Below, in pieces: positions 35,390 to 45,327 of a stretch of DNA of 54,874 bases (position 1 is its first letter; each line of letters opens with the position of its first letter). Position numbers and translations under genes: made by a program. This DNA is from Nitrospira sp. CG24C (GTDB lineage Bacteria; Nitrospirota; Nitrospiria; Nitrospirales; Nitrospiraceae): assembly GCA_002869885.2 (NCBI GenBank), contig NEWR02000009.1, positions 327,897-382,770 of the forward strand, given 5' to 3'. A model generated the notes under the pieces. It saw only the letters and a program-made list of their open reading frames with translations, was not told the origin of the DNA and did no database searches.

Positions 35390-36109
35390 CTAGCCCCCAA
35401 CTGGAATGGCCGTTGGCCGCTCTTTGGTCACACGGTCGCTTAGCACTTGTCCATCTTTGATCACGATCTCCCGCGCGGCAAAAGCTGCAACATCCACCTC
35501 GTGCGTCACCAAGATGATCGTAATCCCTTCATCGCGATTCAGCGTTTCCAGAATTTTCATGATTTCTTGGCTCGACTGAGTGTCCAGGTTACCGGTCGGT
35601 TCATCGGCAAGGAGCAACGAGGGTGACGTGACCAACGCCCGTGCAATCGCCACTCGCTGTTGCTGCCCTCCGGACAACTGGGTGGGATAATGGTGCTCTC
35701 TACCCTGCAACCCCACCCGGCCTAATGCCGCTGCAGCCTGCGCCCGTTGCTCTTTGAGCGAGAGCCCCCGATAAAACAGCGGAAGCTGCGCATTTTCGAG
35801 CGCGCTGGTTCTGGGAATGAGATTGAAGCTCTGAAAGACAAACCCGATCTGCTGATTACGGATCCCGGCCAACTGATCGGGCTTCAGATTACCCGCCTCT
35901 ATCCCGTTCAGCCGATACCGCCCCTTCGTCGGTTGGTCGAGGCAGCCAAGGATATTCATGAGGGTGGACTTACCTGACCCGGAAGACCCCATGATGGCGA
36001 CGAACTCACCCTGCTCAATCGTGAGACTGAGGCCGCGCAACGCTTGGACCTCCATGTCGCCGACCCGATAGACCTTCCAGACATCTTCGCATTCGATCAG
36101 TGCAGCCAT
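35390..36109 (-). CDS. macB: MacB-type ABC transporter ATPase
   Basis: A 239-residue ATPase with GSSGSGKS (Walker A), [16 protein letters not shown] (signature), [12 protein letters not shown] (Walker B) and ILVTHE. I start at 36109 because a GAGGG ribosome site is correctly spaced for it; an ATG two codons earlier overlaps that site. It lies between the MacA adaptor and the permease. Confidence 0.94.
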   Translation of the reverse strand: MAALIECEDVWKVYRVGDMEVQALRGLSLTIEQGEFVAIMGSSGSGKSTLMNILGCLDQPTKGRYRLNGIEAGNLKPDQLAGIRNQQIGFVFQSFNLIPRTSALENAQLPLFYRGLSLKEQRAQAAAALGRVGLQGREHHYPTQLSGGQQQRVAIARALVTSPSLLLADEPTGNLDTQSSQEIMKILETLNRDEGITIILVTHEVDVAAFAAREIVIKDGQVLSDRVTKERPTAIPVGG

Positions 36110-36152
36110 CGACATCCCTCGATCTGATCTACTCGCTTCTTCATCACCTCAA

Positions 36153-36258
36153 AAAACTGGGCAGGGTTTGGGTGCTTTCTCCTGCGCGCGTCCAGCGAGC
36201 ACATTCCGATCGTGCGCGCTGCGCGAGCACGGAAAGTGCCCGCACCCTGCCAAGTTTT
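36153..36258. repeat. Nested palindrome R, copy 2
   Basis: The outer arms 36153-36179 and 36231-36258 pair at about 22 of 27 positions (AAAACT..GGCAGGGT and ACCCTGCC..AGTTTT). They enclose the core CTGCGCGCGTCCAGCGAGCAC..ATCGTGCGCG..GCGAGCAC, which is shared with copy 1 although the outer stem is unrelated. It lies between macA and the ATPase gene and stops two bases from the macA stop codon. In an operon transcript it would form a long hairpin. Confidence 0.8.
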
Positions 36259-36259
36259 C

Positions 36260-37534
36260 CTACATTCCACGACTGCGCGTGGAGCCCCGCTGTCCGCCGC
36301 TCCCAAACCCCGGAGGCAGATCGCTTCCACCCCGCTCGCCTTTCGGTCGTTCGATCCCTACAACCACCAATGCCCCTTCAGACAATTCTTCCGACACAAT
36401 TTCCGTTGCCAACCCATCAGAAATACCCGTTTGGACATGAAGGGGGTCGAGTTCCCCAGTCGGGCCTAGTTTCCAAATGGTGCGGCTTGGCATCATAGTC
36501 CCTTTGCCGGCGCCTGCCGCCTGCTCTGAGCCCTTGGCTTTGGCCGGCTTACCACCGGCCGTGCGGTCGGATGGACCAGCATTCGGGGGGGTGAAGCGCA
36601 ACGCGGCATTTGGGACTTTCAGCACTGCGTCCCTTTGAGCGACAACGATGGAAACATTCGCTGTCATCCCCGGCTTCAGACGGAGATCTTGGTTATCGAC
36701 GCTGACCACCACGTTATAGGTCACCACATTTTGCACATTGATCGGTGCAAGACGAACCTGGCGGATTGTGCCTGAAAATTGATGGCCTGGATAGGCATCG
36801 ACCGTGAAGGTTGTTTCCTTCCCTTCGGCGATCCCTCCGATATCCGACTCGCTGACGTTGGTATCGACTTGCATCTTCGTCAAATCGAGCGCAATCAAAA
36901 AGAGGTTGGGTGTGGCAAAACTGGCTGCAATCGTTTGACCGACCTCCACATTTCTGGCAACCACAATCCCGTTCACTGGCGAGCGAATGACGGTGTATTT
37001 CAAGTCCAACTCCGCGGCATTCAGCGCCGCCTCGGCCTGTTTCACTTGCGCCCCTGCAACGTTCATCTGCGCCTCAGCTGCCTGGAAATTCGTCGTGGCG
37101 ATATCGACGTCGTTCTGAGAGACAAACTCCTGCGCCACCAATGATTTCACCCGATCCAACTCACGCTTGCGTTGGGCCAGATCGGTTCTGGTGCGTGCGA
37201 CATTCGCTTTCGACATTTCAAGGTTACTGGCAGATTGATCACGACGGGCTTTGAAGGGCTCAGGGTCGATCATGGCCACGATATCGCCGGCTTTGACCAC
37301 CGAATTAAAGTCGGCGTGCAGGCTCTTGATCATGCCCGACACCTGTGTCCCAACCTGAACTGAGACGACAGGGTTGATCGTTCCCGTCGCAGTTACGAGC
37401 GAAATAACGGGGCCTCGCTCGACCGCGGCGCTCCGATATCGAACCGGGACTTTGCGCTCCCCGTTGAAGAAGACATAGCCGCCGATCGTTAACCCAATGG
37501 CCAGGACACTGATGATCATGACGGCGCGGCGCAT
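36260..37534 (-). CDS. macA: MacA-type periplasmic adaptor (membrane fusion protein)
   Basis: A 424-residue adaptor. An N-terminal anchor helix is followed by the biotinyl-lipoyl half (ATGTINPVVSVQVGTQVSG), an alpha-hairpin coiled coil (about 90-180), the second lipoyl half (TVIRSPVNGIVVARNVEVGQTI) and beta-barrel domains (DLRLKPGMTANVSI). A Pro/Gly/Lys-rich insertion near 325-350 and a Gly/Arg-rich C-terminus are unusual. I chose ATG 37534 (GGAG upstream) over a GTG at 37558. First gene of the macA-macB set. Confidence 0.92.
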   Translation of the reverse strand: MRRAVMIISVLAIGLTIGGYVFFNGERKVPVRYRSAAVERGPVISLVTATGTINPVVSVQVGTQVSGMIKSLHADFNSVVKAGDIVAMIDPEPFKARRDQSASNLEMSKANVARTRTDLAQRKRELDRVKSLVAQEFVSQNDVDIATTNFQAAEAQMNVAGAQVKQAEAALNAAELDLKYTVIRSPVNGIVVARNVEVGQTIAASFATPNLFLIALDLTKMQVDTNVSESDIGGIAEGKETTFTVDAYPGHQFSGTIRQVRLAPINVQNVVTYNVVVSVDNQDLRLKPGMTANVSIVVAQRDAVLKVPNAALRFTPPNAGPSDRTAGGKPAKAKGSEQAAGAGKGTMMPSRTIWKLGPTGELDPLHVQTGISDGLATEIVSEELSEGALVVVGIERPKGERGGSDLPPGFGSGGQRGSTRSRGM

Positions 37535-37681
37535 CAACTCATTCTCCAATTCCTTCACCGACCTGGGATCTATTGTATCAACAAGGCTGAAGGGAATACA
37601 CAGCCTGTATGGGCTTTAGCAGACTGCGAAAAAACCCTGCGGCACAGCAGAACTTAAATGGCTTTCATGTCTGGGACAAAC

Positions 37682-37783
37682 CTAGTCTGTCTGGCACATC
37701 TAGTCGGTCTGGTCTATCTGGTTTATCCGGTTAGTCTGGTTCAACCAAATAAACAAGACAAACCAAACAAACCAATAAAACGA
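37682..37783. repeat. 9-nt-unit inverted repeat P, copy 2
   Basis: The left arm has units CTGGTCTAT, CTGGTTTAT, CCGGTTAGT, CTGGTTC. The right arm has AACCAAATA, AACAAGACA, AACCAAACA. The arms pair to make an A/T-rich hairpin of roughly 100 bases between macA and the lipoprotein gene, next to that gene's terminator. Confidence 0.75.
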
Positions 37784-37817
37784 GACAGGCCGCCCGCCTT
37801 TCGACGGACGGCCTGTC
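37784..37817 (-). terminator. Intrinsic terminator of the lipoprotein gene
   Basis: On the minus strand GACAGGCCGTCCG pairs with CGGGCGGCCTGTC (one G-T pair) around a short loop and is followed by TCGTTTTATT. It lies 24 bases past the stop of the minus-strand gene ending at 37841. Confidence 0.75.
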
Positions 37818-37840
37818 AGGCAACCGGACTATCGCTCTAA

Positions 37841-38545
37841 TTAGGGACTGACGCTGATGCGCTCCTTAATCAAATCGAAGGTCTCTTTGGGGACGACGTT
37901 TTTGGCTACCAGTTCACCCTTTACCCGATACGGGCGATTCGTCACAATACGCTCTGCCACATCTTTGGAGAGACCGAGCACCAGCACCATATCGCCTGCA
38001 GACGCCTTATTGATGTTCATGGAGGACGCCATGGACGGAGCGGCCTTCGTAGCCAATGGCGCAGGCGCCACAGCAGGAGCGGGGATCGAGGACGGCACGG
38101 GAGATGCTCCACCCCCTGTCACGGAGCGTGACTGATCTTTCAACTCTTTCTGATACCGAGCAACCAGGGACTTGAGCGTTTCGTTATGCTGCTTCAAATC
38201 CTCATATTCATGACGCACCGCCCGATTCTGAAAAGAGAGCTGCTTCACACGATCTTCGAGTTCCTTGGTCCGGCCCTCGACAGTACCGCGCTCCTTATCG
38301 CGGCCATGTTGAATGCGCTCAAGTTCGTCGCGTGCGGCCTGGGTTTCGTTCCCGAATTTCACATTGAGATCCTTGAGCGTCTTGACTTGCTGCTCCAAGG
38401 CATTCTTCTGCGTACGTGTTCGCTCCAACTCCAAGTTCGCCGACTCGACGTCGACCATCGCCTCTTCATATTTCTTTGAACTGACGCAGCCGACCATTGC
38501 GACTGCACCAATCATTACAACCGCCGCCATCCACACTGATTTCAT
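37841..38545 (-). CDS. Coiled-coil lipoprotein with helix-hairpin-helix-like C-terminus
   Basis: A 234-residue protein. The signal MKSVWMAAVVMIGAVAMVGC ends in a lipobox (MVGC), so it should be lipid-anchored. A coiled coil of about 120 residues (20-140) follows, then a Pro/Ala linker and a tail NINKASAGDMVLVLGLSKDVAERI..RPYRVKGELVAKNVV that resembles the ComEA-type helix-hairpin-helix. The tail might bind DNA or only resemble the fold. I start at 38545, with GGGGAGG upstream. Confidence 0.8.
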   Translation of the reverse strand: MKSVWMAAVVMIGAVAMVGCVSSKKYEEAMVDVESANLELERTRTQKNALEQQVKTLKDLNVKFGNETQAARDELERIQHGRDKERGTVEGRTKELEDRVKQLSFQNRAVRHEYEDLKQHNETLKSLVARYQKELKDQSRSVTGGGASPVPSSIPAPAVAPAPLATKAAPSMASSMNINKASAGDMVLVLGLSKDVAERIVTNRPYRVKGELVAKNVVPKETFDLIKERISVSP

Positions 38546-38825
38546 GCGAACCTCCCCTACTGAGCGTAGTTTCTGCAACAGATGCCGGCCACTGCCGTTC
38601 ATCCGGCATGCCTGCCGGCATGAAAGGGTAATACCACACCCATACGTATAATGTTGGGTGTATGCCATGCCTTCCGTTTTGTCAATAGATTTGCTGCTCC
38701 TCCTCCGTCACCGATCATCGTGAAAGTCCGTGGTAAATCGTTTCCTTGCTTGACGGACTGTTGCCACTTTGTGAATATGATCGCGGCTCACCGTCTAGAC
38801 GCAACCTAGCTCAGAAAGACACCGC

Positions 38826-39704
38826 ATGAACGAATGGGGTCCTGGTCTCGCCACGATCCTGGGTATCGTGGAGGGACTGACAGAGTTTCTACCAGTCTCA
38901 TCGACCGGCCACTTAATTCTCGTCGGCCACGTCCTCGGATTTGAGGGGGAACTCGCTGCCAGCGCCGAGATTTCGATCCAACTTGGCGCCATATTGGCCG
39001 TCATCGCCTATGAACGGCACAAACTCGCGTCCATGATCGGACAGGCAAGCCGTGAGCAGCGGGACGTCTCCGCCATGATCCGAAAACGAGGAACAACCAC
39101 CTGGGCGACAGTCCTAAGAACCTCCTGGGCGACTCACAAGAATCTCTGGTTTCTCCTTGGGCTCGGTCTCGCTTTCTTGCCGGCCGCTGGGATCGGATTC
39201 CTGACTCATAACTGGATTAAAAACCATCTCTTTACGCCTCAAACTGTAGCTATCTCTTCCATCGTCGGGGGTCTGGTTATTCTCGCCGTCGAAGCGCGTC
39301 GTAGCCAAGCACAGGTCCAGCAACTCGAACAGGTAAGCCTGACCTCGGCGTTCTGGATCGGCCTGGCCCAATGCGCCTCATTACTCCCCGGCATGTCCCG
39401 ATCCGGCTCCACGATCATCGGAGGGCTCTTGGTAGGATTGGACCGGAAAGTTGCAACGGAGTACTCGTTTTTTCTCGCCCTCCCCACCCTCATCGTTGCG
39501 ACCTGCTATCAAATGTGGAAATCACGGGACGTCTTCCGGCAAGACGACTATCTGGCGCTCGGAATCGGGATGCTCGTGTCGTTCGTCGTCGCCTGGATTG
39601 TGATTGCAGCCTTTCTCACCTTCGTGAAGCGACATACCCTCCGACCGTTTGCCTACTACCGCATACTCATGGGCATTGTTGTCTTCTATATCTTCGGCTT
39701 TTAG
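38826..39704 (+). CDS. uppP: Undecaprenyl-diphosphatase
   Basis: A 292-residue polytopic membrane protein recycling the lipid carrier for peptidoglycan and other envelope polymers. GIVEGLTEFLPVSSTGHLIL and LLPGMSRSGSTIIGGLLVG are the two catalytic motifs of the BacA/UppP family; about eight helices are visible. ATG at 38826. Confidence 0.95.
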   Translation: MNEWGPGLATILGIVEGLTEFLPVSSTGHLILVGHVLGFEGELAASAEISIQLGAILAVIAYERHKLASMIGQASREQRDVSAMIRKRGTTTWATVLRTSWATHKNLWFLLGLGLAFLPAAGIGFLTHNWIKNHLFTPQTVAISSIVGGLVILAVEARRSQAQVQQLEQVSLTSAFWIGLAQCASLLPGMSRSGSTIIGGLLVGLDRKVATEYSFFLALPTLIVATCYQMWKSRDVFRQDDYLALGIGMLVSFVVAWIVIAAFLTFVKRHTLRPFAYYRILMGIVVFYIFGF

Positions 39705-39715
39705 CAGGGTGCTCG

Positions 39716-39818
39716 TTCATTTGGTTTGTTCGGTCTATCTGGTTTGTTTGGTTGAACGAAACTAACCAGATGAACCAAATCAACCAGATAAACAAAACAA
39801 ACCAAATAAACCAGATTG
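39716..39818. repeat. 9-nt-unit inverted repeat P, copy 3
   Basis: This is the clearest copy. The right arm reads as six 9-base units of the form AACCARATN (AACCAGATG, AACCAAATC, AACCAGATA, AACAAAACA, AACCAAATA, AACCAGATT). The left arm is the complement type (TCTGGTTTG). It directly follows uppP and may serve as its 3' structure. Confidence 0.8.
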
Positions 39819-39992
39819 CTCGTCCCGCCTGTCTCGCATGCCAACGGATCATTGGACAGGCGCTCGGGATTTCAGTTATTCTACAGCAGCATTTACCGAG
39901 TCATCTGTTTCGTATGAATACGAGCCCAGGAACATAGTTAACCCGATTGCGCAGCTAACTTTTTGACGCACGACAAAGGAGGGCACTTTACG

Positions 39993-40262
39993 ATGGCTCA
40001 ATCCCAATCCGACACAGTTCATGTCTTCGATACGTGGGTGAAAGGCACGAAGCGGCTTCTGCACTTCGACGTGATGACAACGGATGAGGCGACGGCGTTG
40101 ACGCTCGCCAAGCAGCATTTAGCCAGCCTCGGAGAAGGTAGCGTCCCGGTTACGGTGAAGGAATGTCAGTTCTGCCACACCGAACCGCTCGTGATGTTTT
40201 CCCCCGAGCAACAACGCCAATTCCGCGAGGAGGGCGGATTCATCATCACCCTCTCGACGTAG
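39993..40262 (+). CDS. DUF2024 family protein
   Basis: An 89-residue protein with the family's features: VHVFDTWVKG near the start, LHFDV, and KECQFCHTEP with two cysteines and a histidine. The function is not known. The ATG at 39993 has a strong AAAGGAGG; a longer upstream frame would include that site. Confidence 0.82.
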   Translation: MAQSQSDTVHVFDTWVKGTKRLLHFDVMTTDEATALTLAKQHLASLGEGSVPVTVKECQFCHTEPLVMFSPEQQRQFREEGGFIITLST

Positions 40263-40363
40263 CCCGTGGGATAGCGAGACAGGCGGGACGAGCGGGAAAA
40301 GCGAGACTAGGGGAATCAGGCTTACGCATCGCGCCAGTCGCGCTAAACGTGCCCGTCGCGCAC

Positions 40364-40885
40364 TTAAGAAGCTGGCGGAGATTCGTGCGGCAGAAGGGAG
40401 AGATCTTTCTTCTCAAAGGCAAAATGGATAATCAAAAACACGACTCCCACGCTGATCGCCGAGTCGGCGACATTGAAGGCCGGCCAATGGTAGGAACCCA
40501 CATAGACATCGAGAAAGTCGATTACTTCTCCATAGCGTAATCGATCGATCAGATTCCCGATCGCCCCTCCAAGAATTCCGGCAATACTGAGTTGCCCCAT
40601 CCAATCCTTCTTCGGCAACCGGAAGAGGATCGTCCCCAACAGGGCCAGAGCAAACAACGACGTCACCCCGAAGAACACCATGCGAAACGCATCGCTGCTG
40701 CCGGCCAGCAAGCCAAAGGCAGCGCCGGGATTGCGGATATAGGTCAAGCTGAAGAGATTGGGAACAATCGGGATGGACTCATTCAGCCGCATCGACTGCA
40801 CGATGGACAGTTTCGTTACCTGATCGATCGCGATGATCGCGCCGGCGAGTACCGCCAGAAGTAGATAACGAGCAGGCCCGCTCAT
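40364..40885 (-). CDS. lspA: Lipoprotein signal peptidase (signal peptidase II)
   Basis: A 173-residue membrane aspartyl protease that cleaves prolipoproteins. It has four helices and conserved blocks DQVTKL, RNPGAAFG, GGAIGNLIDR and FNVADSAI, the last two carrying the catalytic aspartates. Its ATG overlaps the ileS stop by one base (TGATG), the classical ileS-lspA pair. Substrates in the window include the lipoproteins at 37841 and 52101. Confidence 0.95.
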   Translation of the reverse strand: MSGPARYLLLAVLAGAIIAIDQVTKLSIVQSMRLNESIPIVPNLFSLTYIRNPGAAFGLLAGSSDAFRMVFFGVTSLFALALLGTILFRLPKKDWMGQLSIAGILGGAIGNLIDRLRYGEVIDFLDVYVGSYHWPAFNVADSAISVGVVFLIIHFAFEKKDLSLLPHESPPAS

Positions 40886-43704
40886 CACTGCACCGCCTCC
40901 ACGCAACGCTCACAGAGCGTCGGATGGTCGGTGTATTTGCCGACCGCCTCACGATAATTCCAACAGCGCTCGCATTTTCCGAATGAGGACTTTGTTGCAA
41001 TAATCGCCAGCGGGCTTTTTGCCTCGCCACTGGCGACCAGTTCAACCTGTGAGACGATGAAGAGCGTGGTCAGGTCCTTCTTATAGGGCTGAAGAAACTC
41101 GTAGGTGTCAGCATCGGCCCGAAGTTCCACCGCCGCCTCCAACGATGATCCAATCGTTTTATCGCGCCGACTTCCCTCCAGTACGCCCTGTACCTCTGTG
41201 CGATAGCCCAACAACCGCTCCCATCGCTGGGCCAGCGCGGCATCCTGCCATTGAGGCTGGATCTCGGGAAATACGCTCAGGTGGACACTGTTCGCTCCAA
41301 GACGCCCTCCCGCCTGTGTCGCCAAGGTCCGCCAGATCTCTTCGGCTGTAAAGCTCAACACCGGGGCCATCAGCTTCGTCATGGAGACGACGATCTCGTA
41401 GAGCACCGTCTGCGATCCACGCCGCAAGGGCGAGTCGGCCCGGAAGGTATAGAGTCGATCTTTCAGAATATCCAGATAGACGGAACTCAGATCCACCGAA
41501 CAGAAGTTATTGAGCGCATGGAAGATCGTGTGGAACTCAAAATCGTCATAGGATTTCCTGACCCGCGGAATCAGTTCGCTGAGCCGATGCAGCGCCCAAC
41601 GATCCAACTCAGGCAGCTGCTCATAGGGGATGCGGTCCTTCTCCAAATCGAAATCGTACAGATTACTCAATAAGAAACGGCAGGTATTCCGAATCTTTCG
41701 ATAGGCCTCGATGAGATGGGTCAGGATTTCAGGAGAAATCCTGAGATCGTCGCGATAGTCCTGCGCCGAGACCCATAATCGCAGGATTTCTGCGCCCGAT
41801 TGTTTGATCACGTCCTGCGGCGCGACGACATTCCCCGCCGACTTGGACATCTTCTTGCCCTGCCCATCGAGGACAAAACCGTGGGTCAGGACAGCCTTGT
41901 ATGGCGCGCGATGATCCGTCACGACGCCAGCCAGCAAGGCACTGTGGAACCAGCCCCGATGCTGATCCGACCCTTCGAGGTAGAGATCGGCCGGCCACCA
42001 CTTCCGTGCTTTCAACACCGCGGCATAACTGACTCCCGACTCGAACCAGACATCGAGAATATCCCGTTCCTTCTCGAATGCTGTTCCGCCGCATTTCGAA
42101 CAGACCGTGCCCTTGGGCAACAGATCGGCAGCCGATCGCTCAAACCATACATCGGCCCCTTTGGATTCCATCAACGTTGCAAGGTGTTCGATCACGGTCG
42201 GATCGGCCAGGACAAAACGGCACCCCATGCAGGTAAAGCCTGGAATCGGCACGCCCCACACTCGTTGCCTGGACAAACACCAATCTGGGCGATTCTCGAT
42301 CATCCCGTTGATCCGATCACGTCCGTAGGCTGGAATCCAGCGAACCCGTCCGATCTCCGCCAGCGCCTCTTTCCGAAGCTCGTTCGTCTCCATCGACACG
42401 AACCACTGTTCGGTGGCGCGGAAGATGACGGGATTCTTGCAGCGCCAACAGTGAGGATAGGAGTGGCTCAGCGACCCATGACCCAGCAACCGTCCGTTGG
42501 CCTGCAGGAACTCTACAATCTTCGGATTCGCCTTCAACACATGCTGGCCGGCAAACTCTTTCACCACATCGGTAAACCGCCCACCGTTGTCGACCGGCGC
42601 CAGAATCTCCAACCGTTCACCAGGCGAAGCCTTGGCATTGTGCTCAAGGACGAGGATGTAATCTTCCATGCCGTGACCAGGCGCGATATGGACACAACCG
42701 GTTCCCTGATCGAGGGTGACGAAGTCGCCGAGTAGAATGGGTGACAGGCCGGTGGTCAGGGGCCGTTGCGTCTCGATCCCTTCAAACCCTTCGCGCCCCT
42801 TCTTCACCCCGAGCACCCGCACGCCTTCGAGTTTGCAGACCTTCGTCATGCTTTCAAGAAGCTTCTCCGCCACGATCAGCACTTCGTCGCCGGTCTGAAC
42901 AAACGCATAGTCGATCTCAGCATGGAGACAGACCGCTTGATTGGCAGGAAGGGTCCATGGGGTAGTTGTCCAGATCACGACGGAGACCGACTTGATGCCG
43001 AGAGGAAATGAGATATCGGGGAACGTCTTGCTGAGCACCGTGGGCGACGTGACCAACGGAAACTTCACATAGATCGAGGGAGAGGTGTGGTCTTCGTATT
43101 CGACCTCCGCCTCGGCTAGGGCGGTTTGATCCGCCGTACACCAGAGCACCGGCTTCAGTCCTTTATAGACACCTCCCCGCTCCACGAATTTCCCGAACTC
43201 GCGAATGATCGTGGCCTCATAGCCGGGATTCATCGTGAGATAGGGCTGCTGCCAATCGCCTAGGATACCGAGCCGCTGAAACTCCTCACGCTGTATCGCA
43301 TAAAACTTTTCCGCATACTCCCGGCAGAGTTTGCGGATGGCCGGAGTATCGAGCGTTTTTTTCTTGTCGCCGAGTTCTTTAAGCACTTGGTGTTCGATCG
43401 GCAGACCATGGCAATCCCACCCCGGCACGTAAGGCACCTGATAGCCCGCCATCGTCTTCGATTTGATGATGATGTCTTTGAGGATCTTGTTCAGCGCGTG
43501 ACCGATATGAATCCGGCCATTGGCGTAGGGCGGCCCATCGTGCAAGACATACAACGGCCGGCCTTTCCCCGCCTCCTGAATCTGTTCGTACAACCGTCCT
43601 CTCTCCCACGAGGCCAGGAGTTCAGGCTCCCGCTGCGGCAAATTCGCCTTCATCGGAAAATCGGTTTTCGGAAGATTGAGCGTTGCTTTGTAATCCATGG
43701 GCAT
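40885..43704 (-). CDS. ileS: Isoleucyl-tRNA synthetase
   Basis: A 939-residue class I synthetase with HIGH in RIHIGHALNK (66-69), the KMSKS loop GKKMSKSAGNV near 617 and a C-terminal zinc finger CERCWNY..CERCV. The long insertion between the Rossmann halves is the editing domain. Full length. ATG 43704 or 43698. Confidence 0.97.
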   Translation of the reverse strand: MPMDYKATLNLPKTDFPMKANLPQREPELLASWERGRLYEQIQEAGKGRPLYVLHDGPPYANGRIHIGHALNKILKDIIIKSKTMAGYQVPYVPGWDCHGLPIEHQVLKELGDKKKTLDTPAIRKLCREYAEKFYAIQREEFQRLGILGDWQQPYLTMNPGYEATIIREFGKFVERGGVYKGLKPVLWCTADQTALAEAEVEYEDHTSPSIYVKFPLVTSPTVLSKTFPDISFPLGIKSVSVVIWTTTPWTLPANQAVCLHAEIDYAFVQTGDEVLIVAEKLLESMTKVCKLEGVRVLGVKKGREGFEGIETQRPLTTGLSPILLGDFVTLDQGTGCVHIAPGHGMEDYILVLEHNAKASPGERLEILAPVDNGGRFTDVVKEFAGQHVLKANPKIVEFLQANGRLLGHGSLSHSYPHCWRCKNPVIFRATEQWFVSMETNELRKEALAEIGRVRWIPAYGRDRINGMIENRPDWCLSRQRVWGVPIPGFTCMGCRFVLADPTVIEHLATLMESKGADVWFERSAADLLPKGTVCSKCGGTAFEKERDILDVWFESGVSYAAVLKARKWWPADLYLEGSDQHRGWFHSALLAGVVTDHRAPYKAVLTHGFVLDGQGKKMSKSAGNVVAPQDVIKQSGAEILRLWVSAQDYRDDLRISPEILTHLIEAYRKIRNTCRFLLSNLYDFDLEKDRIPYEQLPELDRWALHRLSELIPRVRKSYDDFEFHTIFHALNNFCSVDLSSVYLDILKDRLYTFRADSPLRRGSQTVLYEIVVSMTKLMAPVLSFTAEEIWRTLATQAGGRLGANSVHLSVFPEIQPQWQDAALAQRWERLLGYRTEVQGVLEGSRRDKTIGSSLEAAVELRADADTYEFLQPYKKDLTTLFIVSQVELVASGEAKSPLAIIATKSSFGKCERCWNYREAVGKYTDHPTLCERCVEAVQ

Positions 43705-43788
43705 TTCAGGCTTTCACGGCTAGCACAGTAAATGTAGGAATATACCCAAAGGAAGGGCTGGGGTACTAGCCTAAACTGATGGCCGTTA

Positions 43789-43911
43789 CAGGATGGTCAA
43801 AAAGATTTCCGGCAAGGCCGCAGTGAGCGAGAGCCCGAGGCGTACCGTTCGAGGTACGTTGAGGGTTGGAGCGAAACGAGAACGAAGCCGGGGATCTTTT
43901 TCACCATCCTG
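43789..43911. repeat. Palindromic element C, copy 3 (123 nt)
   Basis: The outer arms CAGGATGGT and ACCATCCTG pair. Within them AAAAAGAT/ATCTTTTT and CCGGC/GCCGG pair, differing from copy 1 by compensating changes. The apical GTACC/GGTAC and segments GCAAGGCCGC and GAGAACGAAGC are kept; the inner stem is weak here. It lies between nadA and ileS (both minus) and ends five bases from the nadA stop codon. Confidence 0.86.
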
Positions 43912-43915
43912 CCAG

Positions 43916-45019
43916 CTAGCTGACAGACATCATGCGGTCCAGCGCCACCTTCGCCCAATGTTTCTCGTCGCCTGGAACGACGATATGGTTCACGACGTGG
44001 CCGTCGGCAAGGTTTTCCATCGCCCAGCAGAGATGGGCTCCATCGATCCGGAACATCGTCGCGCATTGGCAGACCGTGGAGGAGAGAAAGAAGACTTTCT
44101 TATCGGTGAGGTCACGCTTCAATCGATTGACCAGGTTCAATTCAGTCCCCACTGCCCATGCCGTCCCGGACGGCGCTGCCGTCACCGTACGGATAATAAA
44201 CTCTGTGGACCCGGACAGGTCTGCCTTATTGACCACATCCTCGTGACATTCGGGATGGACGATCACCTTCCCATCCGGATACTGCTTGCGGAAATTGTCC
44301 ACGTGCACGGGCTGGAACATCTGGTGCACACTGCAGTGGCCTTTCCAGAGAATGAGTTTTGCGCGCTTGATCGCCTCACGCGTATTGCCCCCGTTGGGTT
44401 GATAGGGATCCCAGACGATCATCGCTTCTCGCGGCAGGCCCATCTTGTTGGCCGTATTCCGGCCCAAGTGCTCGTCCGGGAAGAAGAGAATTTTCTCTCG
44501 CCTGGCCCAGGACCATTCAATCACCGCCTTCGCGTTGGAAGACGTACAGGTAATCCCGCCATGTTCGCCACAAAAGGCTTTAAGCACTGCGGCAGAGTTC
44601 ACATAGACCGCCGGCATGACGGTCTCTTCCACGGAAAGGATTCGTCCCAACGTCTCCCAACATTGATCGACCTGTTCGATGGCCGCCATGTCCGCCATGG
44701 AGCAGCCTGCTGCCATGTCCGGGAGGATCACCGTTTGCTTGGAACGGCTCAGAATGTCGGCGGTCTCGGCCATGAAATGCACGCCGCAAAAGACGATATA
44801 GGGCCGCTCCGACCGCTCGGCTGCCAGTTTTGAGAGCAGGAGAGAATCTCCACGAAAGTCCGCATGCTCGATGACTTCATCCCGTTGATAATTATGGCCT
44901 AGGATCATAACCCGATCACCCAGCACACGTTTCGCCTCAACCGTCCGGCGGAATAACTCCTCCGCAGGCAGTTGCTGGTAATCCGTGATCGGGGCAGGAA
45001 GTGTCGAGACCGTCTGCAT
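43916..45019 (-). CDS. nadA: Quinolinate synthase A
   Basis: A 367-residue [4Fe-4S] enzyme condensing iminoaspartate with dihydroxyacetone phosphate in NAD synthesis. Blocks seen: LGHNYQRDEV, FCGVHFMAETADIL, LPDMAAGCSMADM, CTSSNA, FPDEHLGRNTA, HPEC and a late cysteine in CATMF. No nadB or nadC is adjacent; nadD lies at 20028. Confidence 0.96.
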   Translation of the reverse strand: MQTVSTLPAPITDYQQLPAEELFRRTVEAKRVLGDRVMILGHNYQRDEVIEHADFRGDSLLLSKLAAERSERPYIVFCGVHFMAETADILSRSKQTVILPDMAAGCSMADMAAIEQVDQCWETLGRILSVEETVMPAVYVNSAAVLKAFCGEHGGITCTSSNAKAVIEWSWARREKILFFPDEHLGRNTANKMGLPREAMIVWDPYQPNGGNTREAIKRAKLILWKGHCSVHQMFQPVHVDNFRKQYPDGKVIVHPECHEDVVNKADLSGSTEFIIRTVTAAPSGTAWAVGTELNLVNRLKRDLTDKKVFFLSSTVCQCATMFRIDGAHLCWAMENLADGHVVNHIVVPGDEKHWAKVALDRMMSVS

Positions 45020-45178
45020 AGGCTCCTTGGCTGACTAGCGTAGTGGGTCATTCTACGTGAGGGTTTCCCCACAATCAATGAAGCAGGCTGGGGTCGAGGC
45101 CAAGGTTGAGCGAAGATCAGACGCTTTTTCCCTCAGCCTCAACCTAAGCCTTAACCTTGAAATAGGCCTAATACCCCG

Positions 45179-45207
45179 TTGACAACGCAGGAGGCCGGCG
45201 ATACGAT
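45179..45207 (+). promoter_or_regulatory. Sigma-70 promoter of thiC
   Basis: A perfect TTGACA (45179-45184), a 17-base spacer and TACGAT (45202-45207). The start would be near 45214, just before the TPP riboswitch. Confidence 0.75.
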
Positions 45208-45217
45208 TCCCGCTCAA

Positions 45218-45302
45218 AGCTAGGGGAGCCACACGGCTGAGAGTCCGCCCGAACGGATGACCCTCAGAACCTGACCTGGGTAATACCAGCGTAGGGAAGC
45301 GA
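45218..45302 (+). ncRNA. TPP riboswitch (THI element)
   Basis: Conserved parts in order are AGGGGAGCC, GGCTGAGA, GACCCTCAGAACCTGACC, TGGGTAATACCAGCGTAGGGAAGC. This is the standard thiamin-pyrophosphate aptamer. It controls thiC just downstream; the following hairpin with a T-run indicates control by transcription termination. Confidence 0.95.
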
Positions 45303-45327
45303 GAACAACTGGAACTGTTGGTCTCTC

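Noticed and set aside
31140..39820. Short repetitive peptides (NQTNQ, LVYLV types) across element P
   Set aside because: They follow from the 9-base periodicity of the hairpin arms and have no ribosome sites; treated as repeats, not proteins.
41800..44833. Long plus-strand frames opposite ileS and nadA (311 and 346 codons)
   Set aside because: Mirror frames of GC-rich genes with strong motifs on the other strand; no recognisable product.
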